Source: Argyresthia goedartella
Taxonomy: Eukaryota; Arthropoda; Insecta; Lepidoptera; Argyresthiidae
Direction: 5' to 3'
Assembly (NCBI GenBank): GCA_949825045.1
Contig: OX463809.1
Location: 2,693,501-2,757,500, forward strand
Length of the DNA stretch: 64,000 bases
The notes beneath the pieces are model-generated. The model searched no databases. It saw nothing but the letters and a program-made list of their open reading frames with translations, and was not told the DNA's origin. The translations under genes and the position numbers were made by a program. Within the stretch, counting starts at the first letter, position 1; each line of letters opens with the position of its first letter. This document shows positions 8,343 to 19,472 of this stretch, piece after piece.

Positions 8343-11300
8343 TCCGGCCAACACCCTCCACAGGGCCGTACCCAGGGTGACACGGCATGGGGCCCTGAGA
8401 ATTCATTTGCGACTCGGAGCGCAACTCAGGGGCCAACGTCCCCACGTGCACAGGGCAGTACCAGGGTGCAGGGCCGCACTCAGGACCATTACATGGGGGG
8501 CCCTGAGAATTCATTTGCGACTCGGAGCGCAACTCAGGGGCCAACGTCCCCACGTGCACAGGGCAGTACCAGGGTGCAGGGCCGCACTCAGGACCATTAC
8601 ATGGGGGGCCCTGAGTTTTCGGTTGCGACTCAGCATCCGACCCAGCGGGACATTGGGTGTGTTGAGCAGGCCGTAACGGGCGGGTGGCATGGGACACCTT
8701 CGAGCTATGCGGGTGCGGTTCGGACGCCGCCTCAGTTGTCGCCCCGCTCGTCGCCTCGTCCTCGTCGGTCACATGTGATGTCCCCCCCGCTCATGGAGCG
8801 GCCACGGTTGAATTCACGCCCACCCCCCTTTACGGGGAATCGTAGGTTGGGAATGGAACCGGCGCGTGGGCCATTTGTACAATGGGACCCTCTGGCGTAT
8901 AGCTGCATACCTGATCGGTTACAGGCACAGTGGGGCCCCGGGGGTCCTCGCTAGGAATTTGCGGCCCAACCATTGGTTGCCCCCCAACCGGAGACGGTGG
9001 TGTTACCGATCGCCTCTGTGCTTGTTTGGGATTTGGCGGGCAACCCAACATACGTTCGCGCCCTATTAGATTCTGGAGCTCAGGGCTGCATTGTATCGAA
9101 TGATTTAGCAAAATGGTTGGGCCTCAAGGTAAATAGGTATAATAAATCAATACGGGGCGTGGGGAATGTTACGGTTACGAATGTAGTTGGTCAATCGGTG
9201 ATCACGTTCTCTCCACGTTATGACATTTTGACAAAAACATCCGTGCAAGCTTTAGTAATGACGCATGTCATGGGCAGACACCCCTTGGTGAAGTTGAATC
9301 CGGCCGTTCGATTCCTGACATCAGGACTCAAGTTGGCGGATCCCGATTTTGACACTCCAGCCCCGGTCGACCTGCTACTGGGAGCAGACGTTCTGGGTAG
9401 GTTTCTGTTGTCGGATCGGCGAGTTCTTCAGCCGGACGGGTTGATTGCTGTAGATACTAAGTTTGGTCACGTGATCATGGGTCCGGCATTGCCAATGGTT
9501 AGGCCTGCCGAGTCAGATGGCATACTTATTGGCTCAGCGTTGTCAGACGTTATCCAACGTTTCTGGGAGATAGAGGAACCTCCCACCGTTCGTCGAGTCG
9601 ACGCAGACGAAGAAGAGTGCGAGTTGTTTTACCAGAATAGTACTGGTCGCCTTCGTTCTGGTCGTTTTGTAACTCGACTGCCTTTCAGGGCCGATCGACC
9701 GCCACTAGGAGAATCTAGGAAGATGGCTGAGACGAGATTGATGTCGATGGAGCGTAGGATGACAAGGGACGCCGTATTTAAACAAAAATATGTTGATTTC
9801 ATGAGGGAGTATGAGTCGTTAGGACACATGTCGGTATCGGGTGTGGACTGGAGATCTGAGGATCATTGTTTCCTTCCACACCATGCCGTCCTACGAACCC
9901 CTACCGGCAAGATTCGAGTTGTTTTTGATGGGTCAGCACCTACCTCGAACGGGATGTCCCTGAATCAGTGTCTACATTCGGGACCCAAGTTGAGTCGTGA
10001 TATTTCGGATATTCTCACGAGCTTTCGGAGGCACCAGATTGTATTTGTCGCAGACATTCGGATGATGTTTAGGCAAACGGTAATTCATCCGGCTGACAGA
10101 AGGTATCAGTTGATACTTTGGCGTGAGTCCACGGCCGAGCCAGTCAAGGTCTATGAGTTAAACACGAACACGTATGGGTTACGGTATAGCCCGTATTTGG
10201 CGATGCGTACCCTGCGGGAGTTGGCGTCGCGTGACCGTGTGAGCTATCCTAGAGCCGCCGCTATCCTGGAGCAAGATTTGTACGTCGATGACGTCTGCAC
10301 AGGGGCAGCCAGTGTAGAGGAAGCTCTGGACCGACGTGACGAGCTCATTCAATTGCTGGAACGAGGCGGCTATGAACTACGTAAGTGGATGTCCAACTCC
10401 CCTGAGTTGATGGCTGGTCTCCCAGATGAGTTTCAACAAGACCCGCACGTTTTTGAGAATCCTGACAACCCTAACATGTTGTCAGTACTTGGAATTCAGT
10501 ACCGGCCCGTCCATGAAGAGTTTACCTATCGGGTGGTTTTAGAAACACCGAAGGCCTGGACGAAGCGGTCAGTACTGTCAACGATTGCGAGAACGTTCGA
10601 CCCGAATGGATGGATTTCTCCAGTCACCTTTGCTCTCAAATGTTTTATGCAAAGGCTATGGGCGGCTCAGTTGACCTGGGACACCCACCTCTCAGGTGAT
10701 TTGTTGACTGATTGGACGCGAATGTTCACCTCGCTATCGGACATAAATAATGTATCGCTGCCGAGGAAATTGGTCCCTGCTGGGGATTACAGGGCAACCC
10801 TTCACGGGTTTTGTGATGCCTCTGAACGAGGGTTTGCGGCAGCGGTTTATTTGCGAACCGTCACCTCCACCGGGGAGGTCGACGTGCGTTTGGTTTTGGC
10901 AAAAAGCAAGGTAGCGCCTATTCGGACAAGGATGACGATTCCAAAACTGGAACTGTCCGGGGCTGCTCTTTTGACCAAACTTTTGAATCACACTCTAACA
11001 GTGTTGCGTGGGTCAGTGGTTTTGGAGGATACGGTGTACGCGTGGACGGACAGCCAGATTGTTTTGTGCTGGCTGAAGGCTTCGGTCCATAACTTAGAGG
11101 TTTTTGTTGCGAACCGTGTCTCCCAGATTGTGTCGTCTGAGGTCCCACTGACCTGGAGACATGTACCAGGAGAATTGAACCCGTCTGATTGTGCATCCAG
11201 GGGATGTCGGGCTCCTGAACTCGTTAGACACCATTTGTGGTGGGGACCACCCTGGCTTGCCAAGAGAGAATCGGACTGGCCCCACAGCCATGTAGTAGTA

Positions 11301-12845
11301 TCTTCGGATCATGGCCCCAGAGCGGCCGTGCATGTTACCCAGAAGGCTGAGGACCCTGACGCCGGGTTTCTGCTGGACCGGTATAGCTCACTTGACAAGT
11401 TGATAAACGTGTCCACTTGGATTAGGAGATTCGCTCGAAATTGTCGTACTCCTCGCGATCAGCGAACGTTGAACCCTATTCTGACTCCGGCAGAGCGAAA
11501 CGAGTCGCTGTTGAATTTGGTCCGGTTGGTACAGTCCTCGAAGTTTGGGGCAGAATTGGAGATTATACGAAGTGGACGTTCGAAATTGAAGGGAGCCGTC
11601 GCGCGTCTCAACCCCTTTGTTGATTCGACCGGGTTACTTCGGGTAGGAGGAAGATTGCGCAATGCGAATCTGTCGTATTCGGCTCGTCACCCACTTCTGC
11701 TCCCCAAGGGGGGACAGTTAGTTGAATTGCTGGTGACTGATCGTCATATTAAAAACGCGCATGCCGGCTGTAACGCGTTGTTGGCCACGCTCCAGCGGGA
11801 GTTTTGGATCTTATCTGCCCGCCGTGTCATACGGAACATCGTGTTTCGGTGCATGCCTTGTTATCGACTTAAGGCTGCCACGATGCAACCTCTCATGGGG
11901 GACTTGCCCCCTGATCGTGTGAATGAGGTCAGACCGTTTTCAGGTGTTGGTACGGATTTTGCAGGACCGTTTATGGTGAAGAGTTCACGATTGCGTACCG
12001 CTAAGCAATACAAGGCGTACCTATGTGTGTTTGTTTGTTTATCCACCAAGGCGGTACATCTCGAGCTCGTTGCTGATCTCTCGACAGAGGCTTTCATTGC
12101 TTGTTTGGATAGGTTTGTTTCTCGAAGGGGACTTCCAACTTTGATCCGCTCTGATAACGGCACTAACTACATCGGTGCGGAACGATACTTACGAGAGATA
12201 GTCAACTTTTTGAATGTAAATAAAGTGGATATTGGAACGGCCCTCTCCCGTCGGGGTATACAGTGGACCTTCAGCCCACCGATTTGCCCCCACTGGGGTG
12301 GGATTTTTGAGGCCGTAGTTAAGTCAGCTAAGACGCACTTGGGGCGTATAGTAGGTCAGACCGCGCTGACTTTTGAGGAGCTCGCGACATTGTTTTGTAA
12401 GATCGAGGCCGTTCTCAATTCGCGACCGTTGTGTCCGCTCAGCTCGGATCCAAATGACCTGGAGGCTCTGACCCCAGGCCATTTCTTGATAGGACAGCCA
12501 CTTAACGCGTTGCCCGAGCACCCCTTCGAGGGAGTGAAATTGTATCGGTTGTCAAGGTATCAGATGTTGCAGCAGTTTACTCAGAATTTCTGGAAGCGTT
12601 GGTCGCTCGAGTATCTGCATATCTTACAACAGCGCCTTAAGTGGACTGACAAAACTAGCCCCCCTAGTGTTGGTGACCTCGTTCTGGTTAAGGATGCTAA
12701 CCTACCGCCACTACGTTGGCGCAGGGGGCGCATTGTTAACTTGTTCCCTGGCAAGGACGGGACCCCCCGGTCTGCAGAGGTTCTAGTAGGAGGCTCGGTT
12801 CTAAAACGAGCGGTAGCAACGTTGTCTCGGCTGCCCGTAGATTAG
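8343..12845 (+). CDS. pol: BEL/Pao Pol (PR-RT-RNaseH-IN) with one in-frame TAG
   Basis: One frame is open from the insert boundary to 12845 except for a TAG at 8952-8954. After the stop it gives 1290 codons from the ATG at 8973. Residues are counted from that ATG. Protease: LLDSGAQG near 33. Reverse transcriptase: FVADIRMMF near 358 and LYVDDVCTG with the catalytic YVDD near 437. RNase H: GFCDASERG near 615. Integrase: a zinc-binding His/Cys module (about 920-960, ending CMPC), then Asp in GTDFAGPF (near 995), Asp in RSDNGTNY (near 1060) and Glu in GGIFEAVV (near 1113). All catalytic residues appear intact. The part before the TAG is a Gly/Pro/Gln-rich linker with an in-frame duplication. The TAG may be a mutation or a read-through point; its next bases (GAATTT) do not match the common CARYYA read-through context. 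Confidence 0.9.
8391..8640 (+). repeat. 108-bp in-frame duplication in the Gag-Pol linker
   Basis: Near-identical units start at 8391, 8499 and 8607, the last partial. 108 bp equals 36 codons, so the frame is kept. Each unit reads GPENSFATRSATQGP and continues. The first two units are almost identical, so the duplication is young. Confidence 0.9.
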
Positions 12846-12877
12846 GGGACAGGTGGGTGCCTGTCCGGGCGGGTGAT

Positions 12878-13424
12878 TGTTCGATTACAAATCGATATTC
12901 GATCGATGGTTTCTGAACGGCCATTTTGAATTTGACGTTAGCTGCCAACCTGGCAGTGTTTTGACAACTGACAGACGAAAGCCCTCGCAATGTAAACGCG
13001 TTTTGGTTAGGGTATTGAAATTAAATCGCAGGCCATCTGGAATGTATTCGGGTTTCCTTCAGGATTGTCTATATAGCTGAGTGTGTTGTGGTTCCCCGAA
13101 CCAGATAAAGTTCGCATTTACGTGGCCGATTGGTTTTTTACCACGTAACATAACCTGTGTTGGAACACTGTGCTCATCGAAGCTGGCCCGCCAGTCGTAC
13201 CTGGTTGGCTGAAGAACCTGTCTACCAAGAAGAGCCTAGGGTGCACCCGGGCCTTGCAGAGAGACAGGAGGTTGACGGGACCGAAGCACAGACCAGGTTA
13301 GATCGACCCCAATCACTTCAGCTCGGTGAATCGCCGACGTTCACACTTCTTGGCAACTGATCGTTACGCTACCTCGTAGCTGATGGGCCCCTACGAGGTC
13401 ATTAGGTGCTGAGAAGCCTGAACA
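12878..13424 (+). repeat. 3' LTR of BEL element
   Basis: 547 bp, starting TGTTCGATT and ending AACA. It is preceded by a G-rich stretch (12862-12876) that may act as the polypurine tract. It is about 99.3 percent identical to the 5' LTR by direct reading. Confidence 0.95.
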
Positions 13425-13474
13425 GTGTCTATGGTTCATCTCATGCTCATACAATTTCATCGATTGCGGGGTAT
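13425..13474 (-). repeat. Right arm of the inverted repeat, part 2
   Basis: This is the reverse complement of bases 1-50, essentially exact (GTGTCTATGGTTCATC through GATTGCGGGG). It continues the arm broken at 4128. Confidence 0.85.
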
Positions 13475-13904
13475 CACCGAAGGCTTCTAGGCTTCATTCA
13501 ATGAGCTTGGATTTGGCCTCCATTATGATGCTACTTGCGTGATACCAATTTGACAGATGAAGCTGGTGCAAGGTGTCAAACGTAAAAACGTGTTTAAAAA
13601 TCATTATCGTGCATCATATTAATAGTTAATCGTTTATCGTGCATCATATTTATAATTTCTTGTGCTGTTTTGTGCGGAATAAAACATCCTAAAAATTGTC
13701 GACAACACCAATTCGATAGTGTCTCGGTTCAAAGGATATCAACAGATATGGGTGCGTATAAATTGTGTCCTTGACCTACCTCAAAAACTTAACTAGCAGT
13801 GAGCCGCTGTCTATATGAAGTTCATAGCTCCGAAGACTTACGCCATAAGGCTGCAGGTCTGTCGAAAATTTTCCGTAGAAAACACGAAATAGTTCAATCG
13901 ATAA
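13475..13904. other. Intron sequence, old repeat remnants
   Basis: AT-rich. The motif ATCGTGCATCATATT occurs twice near 13605-13650, and 13818-13870 resembles the tip of the inverted repeat at 1-95. No coding signal. Confidence 0.4.
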
Positions 13905-14117
13905 TAATAATAATACCTTGGACACTATTTACACACGTAGATCTAGCCCCAAACTAGGTTTCCGTGTATCTTGTGTACCAGACAACGATGCACCTACTTA
14001 GATAGATAAACAACCATGACTAGAATCTAAAATCAAACAAATGTTTGCCCCCACCGGGGCTCGAACCCGGGACCCTTGGCTTCGTAGGCACTGCCGACTC
14101 GGCCATTCGGGTCGTCG
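13905..14117 (-). mobile_element. tRNA-derived SINE, family A, copy 1
   Basis: On the - strand the head has a tRNA-like box A (TGGCCGAGTCGG) and box B (GGTTCGAGCCC variant). The body (GTATCGTTGTCTGG... TGGGGCTAGATC) follows, and it ends in ATT repeats at 13905-13915. Some bases are missing in the loop between the boxes compared with the copy at 43553. It is a short retroposon transcribed by RNA polymerase III and moved by a LINE. Confidence 0.85.
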
Positions 14118-14280
14118 ATTGCTCCTATATTCTCAAGAAGTTAACTCTGTGGTGTTTCTTACCTTGGTCCTTAACTTCCCTGACATAATAACCTCTAAAT
14201 ATCCCGACCTGCATATCCATCAATATTCAATTCATGATACTGAACTTTTATAATAATTATAAATATTGGCGATATTCCAG

Positions 14281-14380
14281 CGCCCGAAATGGAGAAACCT
14301 ATGGAGATGGAGCAACTGGCACGAGCGGAAGCTCAGATGACGCGTTCGCCGACGCCCTCTCAATGCCAGAACGGGAAGAT
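14281..14380 (+). CDS. Exon D of an unrecognised + strand gene
   Basis: The acceptor is GATATTCCAG and the donor is GGGAAGAT|GTGAGT. It enters in phase 1 (two bases CG complete a codon begun in exon C) and leaves in phase 2. It codes for Pro-Glu-Met-Glu-Lys then MEMEQLARAEAQMTRSPTP, a charged helix followed by Ser/Pro. The phase match with exon C across 11.8 kb of repeat-filled intron is the main support that they belong together. Confidence 0.65.
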
Positions 14381-14715
14381 GTGAGTTCACGCCTCAACAA
14401 CAATGAGGGTTTTCGATACTTTTTCTGCCACCAGGCGGCGCCTCGTAGGCGTCAGGTCTAAACAGCTGTCAGATAGTACAAAGTCAGAAAACCCTCATTG
14501 AATACAGCTGATTGACAGCGCTGTGAATTTGTCGCAGCACAGCACACGTAGCAACTTCGAGTTCCCATTTCCATTCTCTATTTCAGCATCCAGTCCCACA
14601 AGTAAACCTTCATTAGTCATTTGCAAATTTCCATCAATTCGCACGTATTCAAGTTAAATTTACCTATCAGAAGCTAAGATATCAAGAAACTGAATCGTCG
14701 ACTGTTCTTCCACAG
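14381..14715 (+). other. Intron D-E
   Basis: 335 bases bounded by GTGAGT and TTCTTCCACAG. A short inverted echo of AATGAGGGTTTTC occurs at 14402 and, reversed, near 14488. Nothing else is visible. Confidence 0.5.
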
Positions 14716-14818
14716 AATGGGGTTCCTCCGTCGAAGAGCCTCTTCGGATAGCCCGCGGCGCGAGCCCCTCTTCGGGTCCATTGGCGCGCCCCGGCCCTTC
14801 TCGCCTCGAAGGACAACT
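14716..14818 (+). CDS. Exon E of an unrecognised + strand gene
   Basis: The acceptor is TTCTTCCACAG and the donor is ACAACT|GTGAGC. It enters in phase 2 and leaves in phase 0. It codes for Met-Gly-Phe-Leu then RRRASSDSPRREPLFGS and IGAPRPFSPRRTT, a basic Ser/Arg/Pro-rich stretch with RRRAS- and SPRR-like sites that look like possible kinase targets (inference). GC-rich compared with its flanks. Confidence 0.65.
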
Positions 14819-17800
14819 GTGAGCAACAACGGCTATTACAAGATTTGCTTTGTCAATGGCTATGTGTGAGCTAGCACCATACAGTTTCTTTGTGTCAAGC
14901 TGAAGCTGGACATTAATCGCCAGCGGAAGCTAGCGGCGAAAGACAGTTTCACGGACTATGGAATTAACTGTCGTATGGTCGAATGCTCAATACCTAATCC
15001 AAAGTTTGATTAAAACTTAAAGTCATGCTGGCCTGGCGCAGTCGCTCTTCAGGGAAACATCAGCGCCATTTTGACTTCCAAGTTGCACTTGACAAGCAGT
15101 TTGTGCAATCGACCATTATTATTATTGTCAGTTATTAACGGTTCATTATTTATTGCTGTACTTTGAAGTCGTATATAAGTAACTTTTATGAATATATGTG
15201 AAACTGGCTCTTGAGACTCACGGGGGCTGTTTAAATGTATAAAGCGATTTTAGCCGTGTTACCACAAAAGTATTAAACAGCGTTTAACCTCAAAACAGAC
15301 GTCAAATCCCACACATTTTTGTTTTTAAACAAGTGTTCAACAGTAGTTATTTGTTTTTGTGGTAAGGCCCTTCCTTGTTGATGTTTAAGGATGAACATTA
15401 CCGGTCGTTCTTGAAGAAATCTTTTCAGGGACATTTTTTCTGGCACCGTTTTCGTGTGCCAAGTAGATTCTAATGGCCAAATGCACAGCCTGTAAATGCC
15501 ACTACAAAGCGAGTGTACATTCCATACAGGCATAGTTCGTAATCGTAAAAACAACGATATATTTTCACGAAAACTTTATTAATTAACGCGATGTATGTAG
15601 TCCAAATTGAGTTTAATACCCGATTGTTTCGACATCATTTGACAGAACATTATTTGAGCATGCAATGTAACTACGTGTTGCATTGCATGCTCAATTATTT
15701 TGTTTGCATACAATTATTTAACAAATTTGGATCAAAAAGCTAGTAAATACATTATTTATTCTCGATACTACACGTAGTTAAAATAAATGCGCCTATGGAA
15801 TTCCCGCACGCTGTCCATCATACTGGAGCTGTCATTTCCCCAGACAGCGAAAGACAGAAAAAATACTTAAGTCTTCGGTCGTGCGACAAGCCTAAGATTT
15901 ACCCCTTAACCCCTTAATGCATCGCCTTACCTTAAATGGATCGCGATTTTCAACCTTATTGCTTGGTAATAAAGTTCAAAACCTATTTAACCATATATGG
16001 GTTAGTATTCCGTAAAAGGTTACCACCAGCTCCAGTGACCATTGAATGCAAACTCCCGCATATGTCTGCTGGCCTAATGGAGGTACTTTCATGCCAAGAT
16101 TGGAATTAAAATTCCTAGTTGTAGTTTTGGAAATTTGGGAGAATTGTACGAAGTAACTTTTCACCTTTTTGCCTTTAGCTGTAAGCGTGATAGATTTATT
16201 GAAGGGACTTATGAAAGAACTTTCTTACTTAAGTATTTGATAGTGTTTTCATACCTCTATAAGATTTATCAGTAGCGCGATTAACACTGAATAAATAATA
16301 ATATCTAAGAACGGCACAGCAACAATAGCCATGAGACTTGATTTTATATAAAATGTATCTACAACTATATATATATATAACTTATCTGCAGCTAATTATA
16401 CCTAAAGACCTGCCTTTTCTGGTTTAATTTTTCGTAAAACATATAGAACTAATAATAGTTTTTCATACACTGGAGAAAATCTGGTCTACAAGTATTTATA
16501 AATTGATGTTCATTGGATGAATTTATAGTCGTGTACGATGTAAATAACAGTATTCACATAAAATCTAATTTAGTAATTACCTACACCTAAAATGGCCAAT
16601 TAAATGCCTTTCGTTTGAATAAATAATGAAAAATATGGAAATAAAATTAAGAAACTTATTTTACTTATTCCTTGGTCTTTACATAATTCGTAAGTATTAA
16701 ATTTTCATTGTTATCTTCGAGGCGTTAAGCCATGTCAATTGGTCTAGTCAATGTAATAATAAAATCAATAAATGACACGTACTACGTAAGTAAAATTAGC
16801 ATAGCTATCAAATGTGTTCTTGGGACGTGGACGTTACTTAGATCGTAATAAAGGTGAATACACGCTTGGCTCACTTACTTATCGCTAAATTAGAAGCACC
16901 ACGATTCTACTAAAAGTTTATAAAGTCTGTACTTTCTATATCTATGAAAGGTAGAAAAAAACGCGACATTTACACATGTCAATGGTTGTGTCGTTAATTT
17001 AGTATAATCGCAGCATTTGTACAGAACTGTATGTACCGTTACTTATCCTCACCTCAGCTTTGTATCGCCGAGCTGGCATTTGGCATTTTCTCAATGATAT
17101 TTTGCATTTTTTTAATGACACCATTCAATTGGTATGTTCATAATGTAGTGCTATGATGTATACCTTTGCGCTATTTCATCGCCTTGATTAAAAGAGGTGC
17201 TATTGATGGCTGAGTGCGGTGCTGCTGCTGTCAGGTGTGCGTTCACCTTCAATCTCACCTACATTTAGAGTCAGCAAGGTTTTATGATAAAATTTAATGT
17301 ATGCCATTAAATTGTTGATACTTGTATGATTCTATTCTTGTGGATATTAGCATATTTCACAAAGGAATAACCTTGATTGACTCTATCTTTATATTTAATC
17401 TTAAACTTAGGATCACTATTTGGAAAAGCATAAATTCAGCTTTCTATTATTTTTGTCGGTTGTCTGTTGAAATCTGTCCATTTTAATTCGACAGAATAAT
17501 TTGTTCTTGGAAATATATTTTTTAGCAAAAACCATTTGCGCTTTTCATTCTTCATCCAGCCGCAGCTTAATGTTTCCTGTTTTTTTCAATTTTTATTAAC
17601 TTTCTTTACTACGTTTTATTCTAGCTAGTTTTTAAACCTTATTAATGTACAGTCTGACAAATCGACTCAGTAACGAGTAGTTAAAATATGCACACGATTT
17701 TTAACTGTACCTAAATTTTTATTCGTCGCACTACAAATAGGTACACTTTTTTGGTGACTGCACTTTCACAAGACTAAAAAGTTACCTGATTCTAATTCTG

Positions 17801-17975
17801 GATCACTACACTCACTCCGCATACCCAATAATGTGAAAAATACACCAACGAGTCTCTCAGAAATATCAATTAACTTTAAAAACATAAATTACTGGAATGT
17901 TTGCCGTTGTCCAAAAGTCTTTTGAATTGTCCTATTGCTGCGAAAGTTGGAATAACAAACTATGAACTCTTGCAG
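14819..17975 (+). other. Long intron E to terminal exon
   Basis: 3.2 kb of AT-rich sequence. A 14-bp perfect stem (TTGAGCATGCAATG at 15654-15667 against 15681-15694) with a 13-base loop stands out. I see no convincing exon, transposon or gene on either strand here. Confidence 0.45.
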
Positions 17976-18053
17976 GAAAAGCAATTTGAGAGAAGATTCT
18001 GGAAGCAAGTCACTAGACGGCGCCTGTCTTGCGACTCTATCAGCCAAATCTAG
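17976..18053 (+). CDS. Probable terminal coding exon of the + strand gene
   Basis: After the acceptor AACTCTTGCAG the phase that fits exon E reads EKQFERRFWKQVTRRRLSC and five more residues, then TAG at 18051. An AATAAA lies about 200 bases downstream. From exon A to this stop the joined frame is 247 codons. A competing reading in another frame continues to 18082 and uses a donor there (GAAA|GTACGA) and an acceptor at 18141. That would need an extra exon to correct phase. The product is basic at its end; the family is not recognised. Confidence 0.5.
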   Translation, partial: EKQFERRFWKQVTRRRLSCDSISQI

Positions 18054-18256
18054 GGATGATGAAATCCTACAGAAAGCTGAAAGTACGAACTTTACTATTG
18101 TAATTAGTGTGAAATTAGGAATTAACTAATCTCCAATTCCAGATAACACTGTTTGGTGAAGGGGTGAAAACAGGTAAGTAGTTTCTAAGAAAATATATTT
18201 TTTATGTAATTGGATGTGACGAAGGTACATATTATATTTGGCAGGAAATGCTGGAA

Positions 18257-18262
18257 AATAAA
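18257..18262 (+). terminator. Putative polyadenylation signal
   Basis: AATAAA about 200 bases after the TAG of the terminal exon, on the sense strand. It is a plausible 3' end for the left gene, though such hexamers are common in AT-rich DNA. Confidence 0.4.
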
Positions 18263-18947
18263 TAATGGCAACATTTTCCGACTACTGTGTGTTTTTTTTA
18301 ATGAAATATTTGGTTTGTTGTATCTATTAGAATGTCACTTATGCCGCGACGCCATATTTATTTTCTAGAATTTCCCGCCAAAGTGTAAGTTCAATAGGTA
18401 TACAATAATCTGCCATTATGTGCTCTATTGCCAACTGTCGTACTGAAATGTCGGCACAACTTATAAAAAGTTCAAACTGTCCCGAACTATCTTAAAATAA
18501 TTCCATCGACATAGATAAAGCGTTATTAACTACTTGTCTTCATTGTAGATTACAATTTTGCCAAACGAATTTAAAGTGAACGAAATATTGTAACTAAATG
18601 ATAGATGCCAAAAAGATGAAGAAGGGACCTATCATACTTTATTTCATATCGTAGTATAGTTTTGTAAAATTCAGGGAGTCTGCGGAATTAATTATGATAT
18701 CTGATATGTACCCCAGATCAACAAATCATGGGTGAATTAATAAATTAAACAAAATGTATACCTACTCATTTACTATTAATATTATGTAATTAAAAAAGTG
18801 GTAGGTTTCTATCCTAAAATTCACAGAGTGCGGTATAATCTTTCACTGCAACACATTGATATAAGATGTACTCATGTTATTCTGAATAAATAGAGTACTT
18901 TGTAAACCACCAAACCAAAGTTTGATTGGTTTGTCTCATCCTTGTTA

Positions 18948-19355
18948 TGGCCCGTCCGCACGCTCGGCAAGCTACTTTAGGCTACTTTTCTTTTATCAAA
19001 AATGCATAGCTCACCCTGGTAACATTCCAGGAAGTCGAATTTAGGGCGTCCTGATTGGACCAGTTAGCATTTTTTTTGTCAGGTACAGTTACGCCTGTCC
19101 GCCACCAATACACAAACAAGACCGAGTAGGCACAAGCGTGTGGAGTCCACACGCGAGTGCCGGTTTTTTGGTGTCAGTCAATGGGACTTGTCTCAAGCGC
19201 TTGAGACAAGTCCCATTGACTGACACCAAAAAACCGGCACTCGATCGAATCGGCTACAAGCTCTCGCAAGCTTACGCAAGCCAAGCCAAACGACCTATCT
19301 ACACGCTTGAATTTGTGCCGGATTGTGGAGGCTTGCCGAGTGTGCGGATGGGCCA
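18948..19355. mobile_element. 408-bp MITE with TTA target duplication
   Basis: TTA at 18945-18947 and at 19356-19358 flanks inverted ends (TGGCCCGTCCGCACGCTCGG at 18948; reverse complement TGGCCCATCCGCACACTCGG from 19355). Trinucleotide TTA duplications are typical of PIF/Harbinger elements, so this is probably a Harbinger-type MITE. It has no transposase. Its centre is a perfect palindrome (19154-19243). Confidence 0.85.
19154..19243. repeat. Perfect 90-bp palindrome with no spacer
   Basis: 45-bp arms meet between 19198 and 19199 (centre CTCAAGC/GCTTGAG) without a single mismatch or loop base. The arms end at CGAGTGCC and GGCACTCG. Such perfect spacerless palindromes are unstable, so this one is probably young or gene-converted. 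Confidence 0.95.
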
Positions 19356-19401
19356 TTAGTGTGAATCGACAAATATTTCGTGCAAACGTTCATGTTTTGT
19401 C

Positions 19402-19472
19402 AATGATGCTCTGTCGGCCTCTACAATGATGCTCTGTCGGCCTCTACAATGATGCTCTGTCGGCCTCTACAA
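19402..19472. repeat. Three copies of a 23-bp tandem repeat
   Basis: The unit AATGATGCTCTGTCGGCCTC followed by TAC occurs three times in a row. Confidence 0.9.

Larger units (their letters stand above)
4129..13424 (+). mobile_element. BEL/Pao LTR retrotransposon, 9.3 kb, recently inserted
   Basis: The element is flanked by a 5-bp target duplication GTGTC (4124-4128 and 13425-13429). It has two 547-bp LTRs starting TGTTCG and ending AACA, with only about four substitutions between them. Gag is at 5219-6451. Pol (8343-12845) has the domain order protease, reverse transcriptase, RNase H, integrase, which is normal for BEL/Pao and Ty3 groups. The RT and integrase motifs (YVDD; FVADI; GTDFAGPF; RSDNGTNY) fit BEL/Pao. 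It is interrupted by a foreign insert at 6427-8342 and by one TAG at 8952, so this copy is probably non-autonomous. It lies in the intron of the + strand gene, in sense orientation. Confidence 0.95.

Noticed and set aside
8299..8772. 157-codon open frame on the - strand
   Set aside because: It is antisense to the BEL linker and repeats only because the 108-bp duplication repeats.
14041..14117. tRNA gene on the - strand
   Set aside because: Box A and box B are present, but the sequence continues into a dispersed body with an ATT tail and recurs in six copies, so it is a SINE head, not a tRNA gene. The same applies to 31700, 36780, 43560, 44800, 48600, 57220, 62500 and 63190.
19138..19359. 73-codon open frame
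   Set aside because: It runs through the palindrome of a MITE and reflects its symmetry.
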